NCBI RefSeq assembly: GCF_947495705.1
Contig: NZ_CANLZR010000003.1
Coordinates: 186,001-250,000 of the forward strand
From: an uncultured Phycicoccus sp.
GTDB taxonomy: Bacteria; Actinomycetota; Actinomycetes; Actinomycetales; Dermatophilaceae
DNA: 64,000 nucleotides
Reading direction: 5' to 3'
Of the stretch, positions 44,869 to 54,417 are shown piece by piece (the stretch's first letter is position 1; each line of letters begins with the position of its first letter). The notes beneath the pieces are model-generated. The model searched no databases and was not told where the DNA came from. It worked only from the letters and a program-made list of their open reading frames with translations. Made by a program: the position numbers and the translations under genes.

Positions 44869-47800
44869 ATGGTCGGTCATGTTGTTGCGTCGGCGATCCG
44901 CCTTCGCATTCTCATCGTCATTCTCGCTGTCGGGGCGACGGCCTTCGCGGCCGTGCAGGTCGCGACGACCCCGATGGAGCCGGTCCCGGAGTTCCGGCCG
45001 GTGACGGTCGAGGTGCAGGCGGAGGCACTGGGGCTGTCGGCCCAGGAGGTCGAGGACCTCGTCACCGTCCCCCTCGAGTCGAACCTGCTGAGCGGGGTGG
45101 CCTGGGTCGACTCCATGCGCTCCGCCTCGATCCCGGGCCTCTCCTCGATCGTCATGACGTTCGAGGAGGGAACCGACGAGATCCGGGCCCGGCAGGTCGT
45201 CCAGGAGCGGCTGACCCAGGGTGCGCTGCTGACCAACGCCTCGAAGGCGCCGGTCATGCTCCAGCCCGTGTCGGCGGCCAACCGGGTCATGATGATCGGG
45301 CTGTCGTCGGAGGACCAGTCGCTCATGGACCTGTCCGTGCTGTCGCGCTGGACGATCCGCCCCAAGCTGATGAGCGTGCAGGGCGTGGCCAACGTCGCGA
45401 TCTGGGGGATGCGGGACCGTCAGCTGCACGTCGAGGCGGACCCCGCCCGGATGGAGCGGCACGGGGTGACCCTCGACGAGCTCGTGGCGACCACCGGCAA
45501 CTCGCTGTGGGTCTCACCGCTCAGCTTCCTCGAGGCTTCGACGCCCGGCCGTGGCGGCTTCCTCGACCTGCCCCAGCAGCGGGTCAACGTCCAGCACATC
45601 TCGCCCATCACCGACAGCGCCGCCCTCGGTCGGGTCGCGGTCGAAGGAGCGGACGGTGACGTCGTCCTGTCCGACGTCGCGAACATCGTCGAGGCACCAC
45701 CGACGATCATCGGCGACGGCATCGTCAACGACGCCTCGGGGCTCGTCCTCGTCGTCGAGAAGCAGCCCGGGGTCAGCACCGCCGAGGTGAGCGCCGGGAT
45801 CGAGGCCGCGCTGGCCAGCCTGTCCGTCGGGCTCCCCGGGGTCACGATGGACCCCACGCTCTACCGGCCCGCCGACTACGTCGCGGACGCCGGCCGCAAC
45901 CTCGCGCTCGCCGCCGGCCTGGCCCTGCTCCTCGTGGCGGTGGCGTCGGCGCTGATCTACCGCGCTTGGCGGCCCGCGGTGTCCGTGACGACCACCGTCG
46001 CGCTCGCGCTGCTCGGTGGCTGGCTCCTCCTGTGGCTGCGGCCCGCGCCCGTGAGCGTCCTCGCCCTCACCGGGCTGGCGGCCGGCGCGGTGCTCGCGAT
46101 CGGCCAGGCCGTCTCGGCGGTCGACGGCGTCGCGCGGGCACCCCGCGAGCTCACGCCGCTCCAGCGCGTCGGCCACGCGTACACCGGGGCCGGCCTCACG
46201 GCCGTCTACACGGCTGCGGCCGTCGTGCTCATGGCGGTCCCGGCGTTCCTGCTGGCCGGCCGCGCCGGTGCGTTCCTGCCCGAGGTCGCCCTCGGCTTCC
46301 TCGCAGCCGCCGCCGGCTCGCTCGTCGTCGCGCTCCTCGTCGCGCCCGCGGTCGCCGCCCTCGTCGGGGCGCCCCGCGCGGCACACCTCCCCCCGGAGCG
46401 GGCCACCTCCCCGCGCCTGACGTCTGCGGTCGGCCGGGTCGCGGCGTCCGCCGTCGCGGTCGTCGCGGTCGTCGCGGTCGGGGTCGGGGCCTCGGTGGCC
46501 CTGGCGGTCGGACTGGGGGTGGACACCCGGCCGACCTTCGAGGAGCGGAGTCTCGTGCTCGAGGCCGTCGCGCCCGAAGGAACGGCACCCCAGGCGCTCG
46601 CGCGCACGCTCACGGCGCTCTCCGGCGACCTGCGCCGGATCGACGGGGTCGCCGGGGTCGGCGGCCACCTCGGGCGCGCGGTGAGCGGCGAGCGCATCGT
46701 CGGCGCGAACTCCGGGGAGCTGTGGATCACCCTGGACGACGGCGCCGACCGGGAGGCCGTGGCAGGCGAGGCGCTGGCGGCCGCGCGTGCGGCCGGTGGC
46801 CTCGACACCACGGTGCGCGGCTTCCTCGACGGGCGGGTCGACACGATCCTCCCCGACGCCGACGGCCCGCTCGTCGTGTCCGTGTACGGGCCCGAGCCGG
46901 ACATCCTGCGCGCGAGCGCCGCCGACGTCCTGGGCGTCGTGTCGGGGACCGCAGGCGTGACCGGCGCCCGGCTCGTCGAGCCCCCCACGGAGCAGAACAT
47001 CCAGATCTCGGTCGACCTCGCGAAGGCCGAGGCGCTGGGCATGACCCCCGGGGACGTCCGGCGTCAGGCCGCCACGCTCGTCGGAGGTCTCGAGGTCGGT
47101 GCCATCTTCGAGGAGCAGAAGGTCTTCGACGTCCAGGTGTGGTCGGGCGAGGAGATGCGCAACAGCCCGGAGATGGTCCGGGCCCTCCCGATCGACACCC
47201 CGGACGGCACGCACGTCGCGCTCGGCGACGTCGCCACGGTCGCGGTGGCCGAGCAGCCGACGGTCATCGAACGAGAGGCCGTGCAGCGACGGCTCGACAT
47301 CGTCGCGGACGTCTCCGGCGGCGGGGTCCGTGACGCGGTCGCCGCCTCCCTCGCCCGGATGGCCCTGCCGACGGAGTACCACGCCGAGGTGCGCCACGAA
47401 GCAGCGCTCATCGCCGGGAACCAGCGCGACGTCCTGCTGTACGGCATCGCGGCGGTGCTCGGGGTGCTCCTGCTCCTCCAGGCGGCGACCCGCAACTGGT
47501 GGACGTCGGTGGCGGCCATGGCCACGCTCCCGCTCGGACTGACCGGCGGGCTCGTCGCGGCCCTGCTCATCGGTGACCTCACCGTGGGCGCCCTGGCGGG
47601 GCTGCTCGCGCTCGGCGTCCTCGGGGTGCACAACGCGCTCACCATCCTGCGGACCGTTCGGAGTGGCACCGAGGACCGCACGCACCTCGCTGCGGCCACG
47701 GGGACGGTCCTCCCCGCGACAGTGCTCACCCTGCTCGTCGGGCTGGGGGTCGCCGTCCTCGGCGGCCGTGCCGGCCTCGAGGGCATCGCCCATCTCGCGC

Positions 47801-47958
47801 TCGTCGTCGCGGGTGGAGCCGTCACGACCGGTCTGGTGGCGCTCGTCGTGCTGCCGGCGGTCGCCCTCAGGTACGGGGAGCGGCTCGAGGCCGTCGACGA
47901 CCTGTCCTTCGACGACGCAGCCCGGTTGGGGCTCCGAGGCGTGGGCGCCCATGCGTAG
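44869..47958 (+). CDS. HME/RND-type transporter with degenerate proton-relay residues
   Basis: 1029 aa with the RND layout: TM1 near residues 10-30, a large porter domain, TM2-6 (about 345-510), TM7, a second porter domain and TM8-12. The start, MEPVPEFRPVTVEVQAEALGLSAQEVEDLVTVPLE, is typical of CusA/HME exporters. In TM4, however, the segment aligned with VDDAIIDVEN of the intact paralogue reads IGQAVSAVDG: G412, Q413 and A replace the proton-relay aspartates. The protein may have lost proton coupling and serve as a partner subunit of the second RND protein (inference). The next gene overlaps by 8 bases. Confidence 0.8.
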   Translation: MVGHVVASAIRLRILIVILAVGATAFAAVQVATTPMEPVPEFRPVTVEVQAEALGLSAQEVEDLVTVPLESNLLSGVAWVDSMRSASIPGLSSIVMTFEEGTDEIRARQVVQERLTQGALLTNASKAPVMLQPVSAANRVMMIGLSSEDQSLMDLSVLSRWTIRPKLMSVQGVANVAIWGMRDRQLHVEADPARMERHGVTLDELVATTGNSLWVSPLSFLEASTPGRGGFLDLPQQRVNVQHISPITDSAALGRVAVEGADGDVVLSDVANIVEAPPTIIGDGIVNDASGLVLVVEKQPGVSTAEVSAGIEAALASLSVGLPGVTMDPTLYRPADYVADAGRNLALAAGLALLLVAVASALIYRAWRPAVSVTTTVALALLGGWLLLWLRPAPVSVLALTGLAAGAVLAIGQAVSAVDGVARAPRELTPLQRVGHAYTGAGLTAVYTAAAVVLMAVPAFLLAGRAGAFLPEVALGFLAAAAGSLVVALLVAPAVAALVGAPRAAHLPPERATSPRLTSAVGRVAASAVAVVAVVAVGVGASVALAVGLGVDTRPTFEERSLVLEAVAPEGTAPQALARTLTALSGDLRRIDGVAGVGGHLGRAVSGERIVGANSGELWITLDDGADREAVAGEALAAARAAGGLDTTVRGFLDGRVDTILPDADGPLVVSVYGPEPDILRASAADVLGVVSGTAGVTGARLVEPPTEQNIQISVDLAKAEALGMTPGDVRRQAATLVGGLEVGAIFEEQKVFDVQVWSGEEMRNSPEMVRALPIDTPDGTHVALGDVATVAVAEQPTVIEREAVQRRLDIVADVSGGGVRDAVAASLARMALPTEYHAEVRHEAALIAGNQRDVLLYGIAAVLGVLLLLQAATRNWWTSVAAMATLPLGLTGGLVAALLIGDLTVGALAGLLALGVLGVHNALTILRTVRSGTEDRTHLAAATGTVLPATVLTLLVGLGVAVLGGRAGLEGIAHLALVVAGGAVTTGLVALVVLPAVALRYGERLEAVDDLSFDDAARLGLRGVGAHA

Positions 47959-48385
47959 GTCAGCGCTCCCGACCGCCCTCGTTGCCGTGGCGCTCGGCAC
48001 GCTGCCCGCCGCCGGGTGCACCGCGAGCGACGCCGCGGTCCACACGCCCGTACCGGCCGTCGAGATCGTCGACGGGGCGGACGACAAGGCCCCCAAGACC
48101 CTCACCCTGACGGCCGACGCGGTCCGCCGACTCGAGCTGCTGACCGTGACGGTCGACGACGAGGGGTCCATTCCGTACTCCGCGGTCGTGTACGACAAGA
48201 CCGGCGCCCCCTGGGTCTACTCGAACCCGCAGGAGCGCACGTTCATCCGCGTCCCCGTGACGATCGACCGCGTCGAGGGCGACACGGCCCTCCTGTCGGC
48301 CGGCCCCGCCGTCGGGACGCGGATCGTCACCCGGGCGTCCATCAAGCTGTACGGCGCCGAGAACGGCGTCGGCGGCGGCCACTAG
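47951..48385 (+). CDS. Small lipoprotein, mini membrane-fusion-like adaptor of the RND system
   Basis: 144 aa. Lipobox LPAAGC follows a short signal sequence. The mature part reads TLTLTADAVRRLELLTVTVDDEGSIPYSAVVYDKTGAPWVYSNPQERTFIRVPVTIDRVEGDTALLSAGPAVGTRIV, which matches the final beta-barrel/membrane-proximal domain of CusB/HlyD-type adaptors (…V…GD..l..GL..G..VV). The usual hairpin and lipoyl domains are absent. It lies between the two RND genes, overlapping one and 12 bases from the other, so it is part of the complex. A short adaptor makes sense in a cell without an outer membrane. Confidence 0.72.
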   Translation: MRRSALPTALVAVALGTLPAAGCTASDAAVHTPVPAVEIVDGADDKAPKTLTLTADAVRRLELLTVTVDDEGSIPYSAVVYDKTGAPWVYSNPQERTFIRVPVTIDRVEGDTALLSAGPAVGTRIVTRASIKLYGAENGVGGGH

Positions 48386-48397
48386 GAGGGCCGGACC

Positions 48398-51300
48398 GTG
48401 ATGCGTCGAATCCTCACCGCGAGCCTCAGGTTCCGGTTCATCGTCGTGGCGGCGTCGGTGGCCATGCTGGTGGTCGGCGGGCTCCAGCTACGGGACACCC
48501 CGGTCGATGTCTTCCCCGAGTTCGCCCCCCCGCGGGTCGAGGTGCAGACGGACGCGCTGGGCCTGTCGGCGCAGGAGGTGGAGGAGCTCATCACGGTGCC
48601 GCTGGAGCAGGGCCTGACGGGCATGCCCGGCCTCGACACGCTGCGGTCGAAGTCGATCCCCCAGCAGTCCTCGATCGAGCTCATCTTCGTCAAGGGCACC
48701 GACGTCATCGAGGCCCGGCGGCTCGTGTCCGAACGGATCCAGACGATCACGCCGACCCTGCCCAGCTGGGCGACCCCGCCGGTCGTGCTCCAGCCGCTGT
48801 CCGCGACGAGCCGGGTCATGAAGATCGGGATCAGGTCCGACTCCCTCGACCTCATCGAGCAGGCGACCCTGGTGCGCTACAAGATCCGGCCGGAGCTGAT
48901 GTCGCTGCCCGGCGTCGCCAACGTCGCGGTGTGGGGGATGCGCAAGAACCAGTGGCAGATCCAGATCGACCCCGAGCGGATGCGCGCAGAGGGCGTCACC
49001 CTGGAACAGGTCATGGCGGCGGCATCGGCCGGGACCGACGCCGGCCTGCTCAAGCACCGCACCGGCACGAAGATCGGCACCGGGGGCTACGTCGACTCCG
49101 GCGACCAGCGGTACATCGTCCAGCACGTGCTGCCGCTCGACTCCGCCGAGACGCTCAAGCAGATCGTCGTCGACCGCGCCGACGACCGGACGATCGTCAT
49201 GGGCGATGTCGCCGAGGTGGTCAAGGGCCATCAGCTGCTCATCGGCGACGCGGTCATCAACGACGGCGACGGCCTGCTGCTCATCGTCGAGAAGCTGCCG
49301 TGGGGCAACACCCTCGACGTGACCCACGAGGTGGAGGAGTCCCTCGCGGCGATGGCGCCGGCGCTCGAGGAGCTCGAGATCGACACGACGATCTTCCGCC
49401 CTGCGAGCTTCGTCGAGCTGGCCATCGACAACCTCACCCAGGCCCTCACTCTGGGCATCCTGCTCGTGGCTGTCGTGCTGGTCTTCTTCCTCTTCCAGTG
49501 GCGCACCGCCGTCATCTCCCTCGTGGCGATCCCGCTGTCGCTCGTCGCCGCCGCGTACGTCCTGCACCTGCGCGGTGAGACGACGAACACGATGGTGCTC
49601 GCGGGTCTGGTGATCGCCGTCGGGGTGGTCGTCGACGACGCCATCATCGACGTCGAGAACATCGTGCGCCGGCTGCGCGAGCACCGGGCCCAGGGAGGGA
49701 CGCGCTCGACCGCGTCGATCGTCCTGGACGCCTCGATGGAGGTCCGCAGCCCCATCGTGTACGCGACCCTCATCATCCTCGCCGCCGCGATCCCGGTGTT
49801 CTTCCTCACCGGGCTCATGGGCTCGTTCTTCCAGCCGCTGGCCCTGTCGTACACGCTGGCCGTCGCGGCGTCGATGCTCGTCGCGGTCACGGTGACCCCC
49901 GCGATGGCGCTCATCCTGCTCCGTCGGGCGACGCTGCAGGCCGAGGCCCCCCGCCACGTGCGCGCGCTGCAGGGGGGCTACACCAGGGTGCTGCGGCGCA
50001 CCGTGCGCCGACCGCTCGCGGCGTACGTCATCGTCGCGGCGCTGGTGGTCGGTGGGGCGGCGGTCGTCCCCCGGCTCGGCCAGGACCTGCTGCCGACGTT
50101 CCGGGAGCGCGACTTCCTCATGCACTGGGTGCTGGAGCCGAGCGCGTCCTACGACGAGACGATGGACGTCACCCGGGCCGCGAGCCGGGAGCTGCGGGAG
50201 GTGCCCGGGGTCCGCAACTTCGGTGCCCACGTGGGCCAGGCCGCGATGGGCGACGAGGTGTACGGCATCTACTTCGTCGAGAACTGGATCAGCATCGACC
50301 CGGACCAGGACTACGAGGCGACCCTGGACCGCGTGCAGACCGTCGTCGACGGGTACCCCGGGCTGCGCCGGGATGTGCAGACCTACCTCAAGGAACGCAT
50401 CCGTGAGGTGCTCACCGGAGCAGGGGAGGCCGTCGTCGTCCGGGTCTTCGGGGACGACCTCGACGTCATCGAGGACAAGGCGCACGAGATCGAGGACGCC
50501 ATCGCGGGCATCCCCGGCGTCAGGGACCCGCACACCGACCTGCAGACCCGGATCCCGCACCTCGTCGTCGAGGTCGACCTGGACAAGGCCCAGGCCGTGG
50601 GGCTGAAGCCGGGCGACGTGCGCCGTCAGACGGCGATCTACCTGGCCGCGGAGGAGCTGTCCGACGTGTTCCGCACCGGCAAGGCGTACGACGTCATGGT
50701 GTGGAGCGTGCCCGAGGCGCGGCAGACGCCCGACCACGTCCGGGACCTGCTCATCGACACCCCGGGCGGCGACACGGTGCGGCTGGGCGACATCGCCTCG
50801 GTCGAGATGAGCTCGACCCCCAGCATGATCCGGCGCATCGACGGGTCCCGTCGCCTCGACGTCGGGGCCAACGTCGAGGGCCGGCCGCTGGCCGACGTGG
50901 CAGCCGACGTGGAGGCGGCGGCGATGGCCGTCGAGCTGCCGGTCGGCTACCGGGTCGAGGTCAGCGGTGAGGACACCGAGCGCGCGGCGGCGTCGCAGCG
51001 ACTGCGCCTCCTGTCCGGCGTCGCGTTCCTGGCGATCCTGGGGCTGCTCTACGGGTCCTTCCGGCGCTGGCGGCTCGCCGTCCTCAGCCTGCTCACCCTC
51101 CCGATGGCCCTCGTGGGCGGGGTCCTCGCCGCCTGGCTCACCGGAGGCACGATGACGATCGGGTCCTTCGTCGGGCTGTTCACCGTGCTGGGCATCGCCG
51201 CCCGCAACGGGATCCTCATGATCAGCCACTGCCAGCACCTCGAGGCCGTTGAAGGCGTGACCTTCGGCCCCGAGCTCGTCGTCAGAGCCGCCAAGGAGCG

Positions 51301-51562
51301 CCTCGCCCCGATCCTCATGACGACCCTCGCGACCGCGCTCGCGCTCGTGCCGCTCGTCGTCATGGGCGACGTGCCGGGCCACGAGATCGAGTACCCGATG
51401 GCCATCGTCATCCTCGGGGGACTGCTGACCTCGACGCTGCTCAACCTGTTCGTCGTCCCGTCGCTCTACCTGCGGTTCGGCCGGCCCCGGGAGGCGCCGG
51501 CCTACGCGACCCAGCCCGACACCCGCGTCCTGGGGCCGCAGCGGCAGCCGGCGGTGACCTGA
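48398..51562 (+). CDS. HME/RND-type efflux transporter (CusA-like), intact
   Basis: 1054 aa, full RND architecture with 12 helices and two porter domains. Family features are DTPVDVFPEFAPPRVEVQTDALGLSAQEVEELITVPLE and, in TM4, AVGVVVDDAIIDVEN (Asp413, Asp414), the proton-relay acids. Near the C terminus, GIAARNGILMISH is the usual TM10 motif. Metal ion (Cu/Ag-like) or lipophilic export is possible; the metal-binding Met triad cannot be confirmed by eye. GTG 48398 follows AGGAGGG by 7 bases; ATG 48401 is the alternative. Confidence 0.88.
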   Translation: MMRRILTASLRFRFIVVAASVAMLVVGGLQLRDTPVDVFPEFAPPRVEVQTDALGLSAQEVEELITVPLEQGLTGMPGLDTLRSKSIPQQSSIELIFVKGTDVIEARRLVSERIQTITPTLPSWATPPVVLQPLSATSRVMKIGIRSDSLDLIEQATLVRYKIRPELMSLPGVANVAVWGMRKNQWQIQIDPERMRAEGVTLEQVMAAASAGTDAGLLKHRTGTKIGTGGYVDSGDQRYIVQHVLPLDSAETLKQIVVDRADDRTIVMGDVAEVVKGHQLLIGDAVINDGDGLLLIVEKLPWGNTLDVTHEVEESLAAMAPALEELEIDTTIFRPASFVELAIDNLTQALTLGILLVAVVLVFFLFQWRTAVISLVAIPLSLVAAAYVLHLRGETTNTMVLAGLVIAVGVVVDDAIIDVENIVRRLREHRAQGGTRSTASIVLDASMEVRSPIVYATLIILAAAIPVFFLTGLMGSFFQPLALSYTLAVAASMLVAVTVTPAMALILLRRATLQAEAPRHVRALQGGYTRVLRRTVRRPLAAYVIVAALVVGGAAVVPRLGQDLLPTFRERDFLMHWVLEPSASYDETMDVTRAASRELREVPGVRNFGAHVGQAAMGDEVYGIYFVENWISIDPDQDYEATLDRVQTVVDGYPGLRRDVQTYLKERIREVLTGAGEAVVVRVFGDDLDVIEDKAHEIEDAIAGIPGVRDPHTDLQTRIPHLVVEVDLDKAQAVGLKPGDVRRQTAIYLAAEELSDVFRTGKAYDVMVWSVPEARQTPDHVRDLLIDTPGGDTVRLGDIASVEMSSTPSMIRRIDGSRRLDVGANVEGRPLADVAADVEAAAMAVELPVGYRVEVSGEDTERAAASQRLRLLSGVAFLAILGLLYGSFRRWRLAVLSLLTLPMALVGGVLAAWLTGGTMTIGSFVGLFTVLGIAARNGILMISHCQHLEAVEGVTFGPELVVRAAKERLAPILMTTLATALALVPLVVMGDVPGHEIEYPMAIVILGGLLTSTLLNLFVVPSLYLRFGRPREAPAYATQPDTRVLGPQRQPAVT

Positions 51563-51583
51563 CGCCCTCGGGCCGCCGTCCCG

Positions 51584-52849
51584 TCAGCCGATGGTGCGCC
51601 GCGTCGGCAGTTCGGTGGCGGGGCCGCGTTCGGGCATGTCGGGGTGGCCCCCCGAGAGCCGGGCACCCAGGCGTGCCGCCCAGGGGCTCGCGCTCAACCC
51701 GTGGGCGTAGACGCTGACGAGCACCGTCCAGACGGCGATGTCGAGCACGGTCTCGACGCGAGGGCTGTCGAGCTCCTGCGACACGATGAGCGCGAACAGG
51801 ATGGACGCGAGACCGCGGGGACCGAACCACCCGAGGAACAACCGGGTCTCGACGAGGGTTCCCGAGCGAGCCAGCGCCAGGAGCACCGGCACGACCCGGA
51901 CGACGGTGAGCGACGCGAGCGCGTACAGCCCGATCTGCCACGTCCAGTCGGCCAGCCGAGGACCCGCCAGAGCGGCACCGAAGATGAAGAAGGTGACCGC
52001 CGTCAGCAGCTCGCCCTCGTCCTCGGTGAAGTCCTGGACGTCGGCGCACTCGGTGGTGGCGGCGCGGGCGAAGGCCAGGCCCGCGACGAACGCCGCGATG
52101 AACCCGTTGCCATGGAGGACCTCGGCCGCGGCGAAGGCGCCGGCCGCCACGGCCAGGGTGGCCAGCTGCCGGTAGATGCCGTCCACCGCGCCCGCTGCCG
52201 AGCGGTGGTGCAGCAGCCGGCCGCCGAGCCCGCCCGCCACGAGGCCGGCGAGCAGCCCGAACCCGAGCTGCTGGGCGATGAGGCCGCCCCAGCCGTCGGT
52301 TCCACCGGCCTCGGCCGCCGCGATGGCCAGCAGCACGGTGACGACCGGCACCATCATCCCGTCGTTGAGCCCGCTCTCGACGTTGACGCTCTGCCGGATC
52401 CGCACCGGCAGGCGGCGGTCGCTGACCACGGCCTGGCCGAGGGCCGCGTCGGTCGGGGCGAGGATGGCGGCGACGAGACCCGCCTCGACGAGCGTGAGGT
52501 CGCGGAAGACCAGGGCGGCCGTCCCGGTCCCGGCGAGGATCGTGAGCGGGAGCCCGACGCCGAGCAGCCGCCCGGGGATGCCGGCGTTGGAACGGAGCGC
52601 TCGCAGGTCGATCCGGGCGGCGTCGGTGAACAACACGAGCACGAGGGTCGCCTCGACGAGGGTCGCGACGACCTCACCGCCGAGGGAGAGGTCGAACAGG
52701 TCGGCTCCCAGGGTGCCGACGAGCAGACCCGCGGCGGTGAAGACCATCGGCGCCGTCACCGACGACATCGTCGCTCGGCGCGAGACCATCGCGAACCCGA
52801 AGATCGCACCGGCCATGACCAGCAGCTCGACCATGCGCCATCGTGGCAT
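51584..52849 (-). CDS. CPA1-family cation/proton antiporter (NhaP-like)
   Basis: 421 aa, about 12 helices. Core segments are ATLVLVLFTDAARIDL, ILAPTDAALGQAVVSD (the transport T-D pair) and SVNVESGLNDGMMVPVVTVLLA (the E..LND segment of CPA1), then GWFGPRGLASILFALIV. It would exchange Na+ or K+ for protons across the membrane. The first Met at 52885 lacks a ribosome site; Met at 52849 or 52834 is equally possible. Convergent with the RND operon with 21 bases between. Confidence 0.85.
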   Translation of the reverse strand: MPRWRMVELLVMAGAIFGFAMVSRRATMSSVTAPMVFTAAGLLVGTLGADLFDLSLGGEVVATLVEATLVLVLFTDAARIDLRALRSNAGIPGRLLGVGLPLTILAGTGTAALVFRDLTLVEAGLVAAILAPTDAALGQAVVSDRRLPVRIRQSVNVESGLNDGMMVPVVTVLLAIAAAEAGGTDGWGGLIAQQLGFGLLAGLVAGGLGGRLLHHRSAAGAVDGIYRQLATLAVAAGAFAAAEVLHGNGFIAAFVAGLAFARAATTECADVQDFTEDEGELLTAVTFFIFGAALAGPRLADWTWQIGLYALASLTVVRVVPVLLALARSGTLVETRLFLGWFGPRGLASILFALIVSQELDSPRVETVLDIAVWTVLVSVYAHGLSASPWAARLGARLSGGHPDMPERGPATELPTRRTIG

Positions 52850-52978
52850 GCCCCAGCGGTCGCCGCGGGGCGAGCCGGCCGGCACGGGCCGGGGGCGGCG
52901 TGCTCGTCATGCGATGTCTGGTGGTCATCCCGTGGCGGGTCTAGATTCGGGAGGTCCAGCCGACCATCGGAGTACGCC

Positions 52979-53731
52979 ATGCTGCCCGAGCCCGTCCAGG
53001 CGTTCATCGACGCCGAGATCGCCGCGAACGAGACCGACTTCAGCGACCTGCGTGCCGTCTACCTCAACGGCACGCTCAAGCCGTCGCCGGCGCCCAGCCA
53101 CACCGACGGCCTCATCGCCGTGTCGGCCCACGTGCTGCGCGGGGTGGGGGCCCGGGTCGACACGATCCGGGTCGTCGACCACACGATCCCGCCCGGCGTG
53201 CAGCCCGACATGCGTGAGCAGGGCGCCGAGGTCGACGACTTCCCGGACCTCTACCGCGAGCTCATCGCCCCGGCGCACATCGTCGTCCTCGCGACACCCA
53301 TCTGGCTCGGGGACCAGTCCTCGATGACCCGACTCGTCATCGAGCGGCTCTACGGCTGGTCCGGCAAGCTCAACGACGCCGGGCAGTGGTCGTACTACGG
53401 CAAGGTCGGCGGCGTCCTCGTCACCGGCAACGAGGACGGCGGCAAGCACTGTGCGGCGCAGATGCTCTATGCGCTCTCGCACATCGGGTTCACCATCGCG
53501 CCCCAGGCCGACTCGTACTGGGTCGGCGAGGCCGGGCCGGGGCCGTCGTACCTCGACGACGACCGGGGGGCGCAGAACCACTGGACCACCCGCAACACCG
53601 TCTTCGCCGCGTGGAACATGCTCCACACGGCCCGCCGGATCACCGACCAGGGCGGCATCCCGGCGCACGGCAACGTCAGCACCAACTGGGACCTCAGCGA
53701 CCCCGACCACCCCAACCCCGAGTACCACTGA
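52979..53731 (+). CDS. Flavodoxin-fold NAD(P)H-dependent FMN reductase family
   Basis: 250 aa. DLRAVYLNGTLKPSPAPSHTDGLI matches the FMN-phosphate loop; HIVVLATPIWLGDQSSMTRLVIERL is the isoalloxazine-binding loop; GGVLVTGNEDGGKHCAAQMLYAL and an aromatic-rich tail follow. Likely an NADPH-dependent FMN or quinone reductase. GGAG lies about 8 bases before ATG 52979. It is divergent from the antiporter. Confidence 0.82.
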   Translation: MLPEPVQAFIDAEIAANETDFSDLRAVYLNGTLKPSPAPSHTDGLIAVSAHVLRGVGARVDTIRVVDHTIPPGVQPDMREQGAEVDDFPDLYRELIAPAHIVVLATPIWLGDQSSMTRLVIERLYGWSGKLNDAGQWSYYGKVGGVLVTGNEDGGKHCAAQMLYALSHIGFTIAPQADSYWVGEAGPGPSYLDDDRGAQNHWTTRNTVFAAWNMLHTARRITDQGGIPAHGNVSTNWDLSDPDHPNPEYH

Positions 53732-53753
53732 GGCCTGCCGGCACGTTGGGCCC

Positions 53754-53815
53754 TTGACGGTGGCTCCGCCGCGGCCTAACCTAACAACGTTCGGAGATTC
53801 GAACGACGTTAGGTT
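53754..53815 (+). promoter_or_regulatory. TetR gene promoter and operator dyad
   Basis: TTGACG (53754-53759) and TAACCT (53777-53782) are 17 bases apart. Overlapping the -10 and running to 5 bases before the ATG is a dyad: AACCTAACAACGTTCG (53778-53793) and CGAACGACGTTAGGTT (53800-53815), matching at 14 of 16 positions. This is where an autorepressing TetR protein would bind. The transcript would have at most a very short leader. Confidence 0.8.
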
Positions 53816-53820
53816 GATCG

Positions 53821-54417
53821 ATGGAGCAGCGAGTCGAGGCGCGGCGCAGCCGCACCCGTGACGACATCATCGCCGCGGCGTGGCGCCTCGCCGAGCGTGA
53901 GGGCCTCGTCGGGCTGACGCTGCGCGACCTGGCGGCCGAGGTGGGCATGCGCGCTCCTTCGCTCTACGGCTACTTCGACAGCAAGGCCGCGATCTACGAC
54001 GCCATGTTCGCCGCGGCCTACCGCGACCTCGACGCCGCCATCTGGGCGCCGGAGGCGTGGGCGACCGACCCCGGTGAGGACCCGCACGCGTGGCTGGTCG
54101 CCGGTGCCGAGCAGTGGCTGGCGTTCTGCCAGGCGTCGGTCCCGCGCTACCAGCTGATGTTCACCCGCGCCGTCCCGGGCTGGGAGCCCTCGCCGGAGGC
54201 GTACGCGGCGAGCACCGACAGCTTCACCCGGATGCGCGAGGCGCTGGCCCGGGCGGGGATCCGGGAGGACCGTGACGTCGACCTGTGGACGGCGCTGGTG
54301 GCGGGGCTGGCGGCACAGCAGATCGCGAACGAGCCAGGCGGGCAGCGGTGGGTGGCGCTCACCGACCGCGCCGTCCGCATGGTGCTGCACGAGATCAACG
54401 AGAGGACCGCACCGTGA
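53821..54417 (+). CDS. TetR-family transcriptional repressor
   Basis: 198 aa. The N-terminal HTH is DDIIAAAWRLAEREGLVGLTLRDLAAEVGMRAPSLYGYFDSKAAIYDAMF. The ligand domain has GWEPSPEAYAASTDSFTRM and resembles the TetR_C_33/WHG-type group. It overlaps the next gene by 4 bases (GTGA), so the next gene is under its control. The operator dyad upstream indicates autoregulation. Confidence 0.9.
   Translation: MEQRVEARRSRTRDDIIAAAWRLAEREGLVGLTLRDLAAEVGMRAPSLYGYFDSKAAIYDAMFAAAYRDLDAAIWAPEAWATDPGEDPHAWLVAGAEQWLAFCQASVPRYQLMFTRAVPGWEPSPEAYAASTDSFTRMREALARAGIREDRDVDLWTALVAGLAAQQIANEPGGQRWVALTDRAVRMVLHEINERTAP

Noticed and set aside
44869-47958. Pseudogene call for the first RND gene
   Set aside because: No stop or frameshift, full length and good codon bias. 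Loss of TM4 acids looks like specialisation rather than decay.
48488-51382. 964-codon minus-strand ORF opposite the intact RND gene
   Set aside because: Low-complexity, His/Asp/Arg/Gly-rich, no family motif. The RND gene on the other strand is unambiguous.
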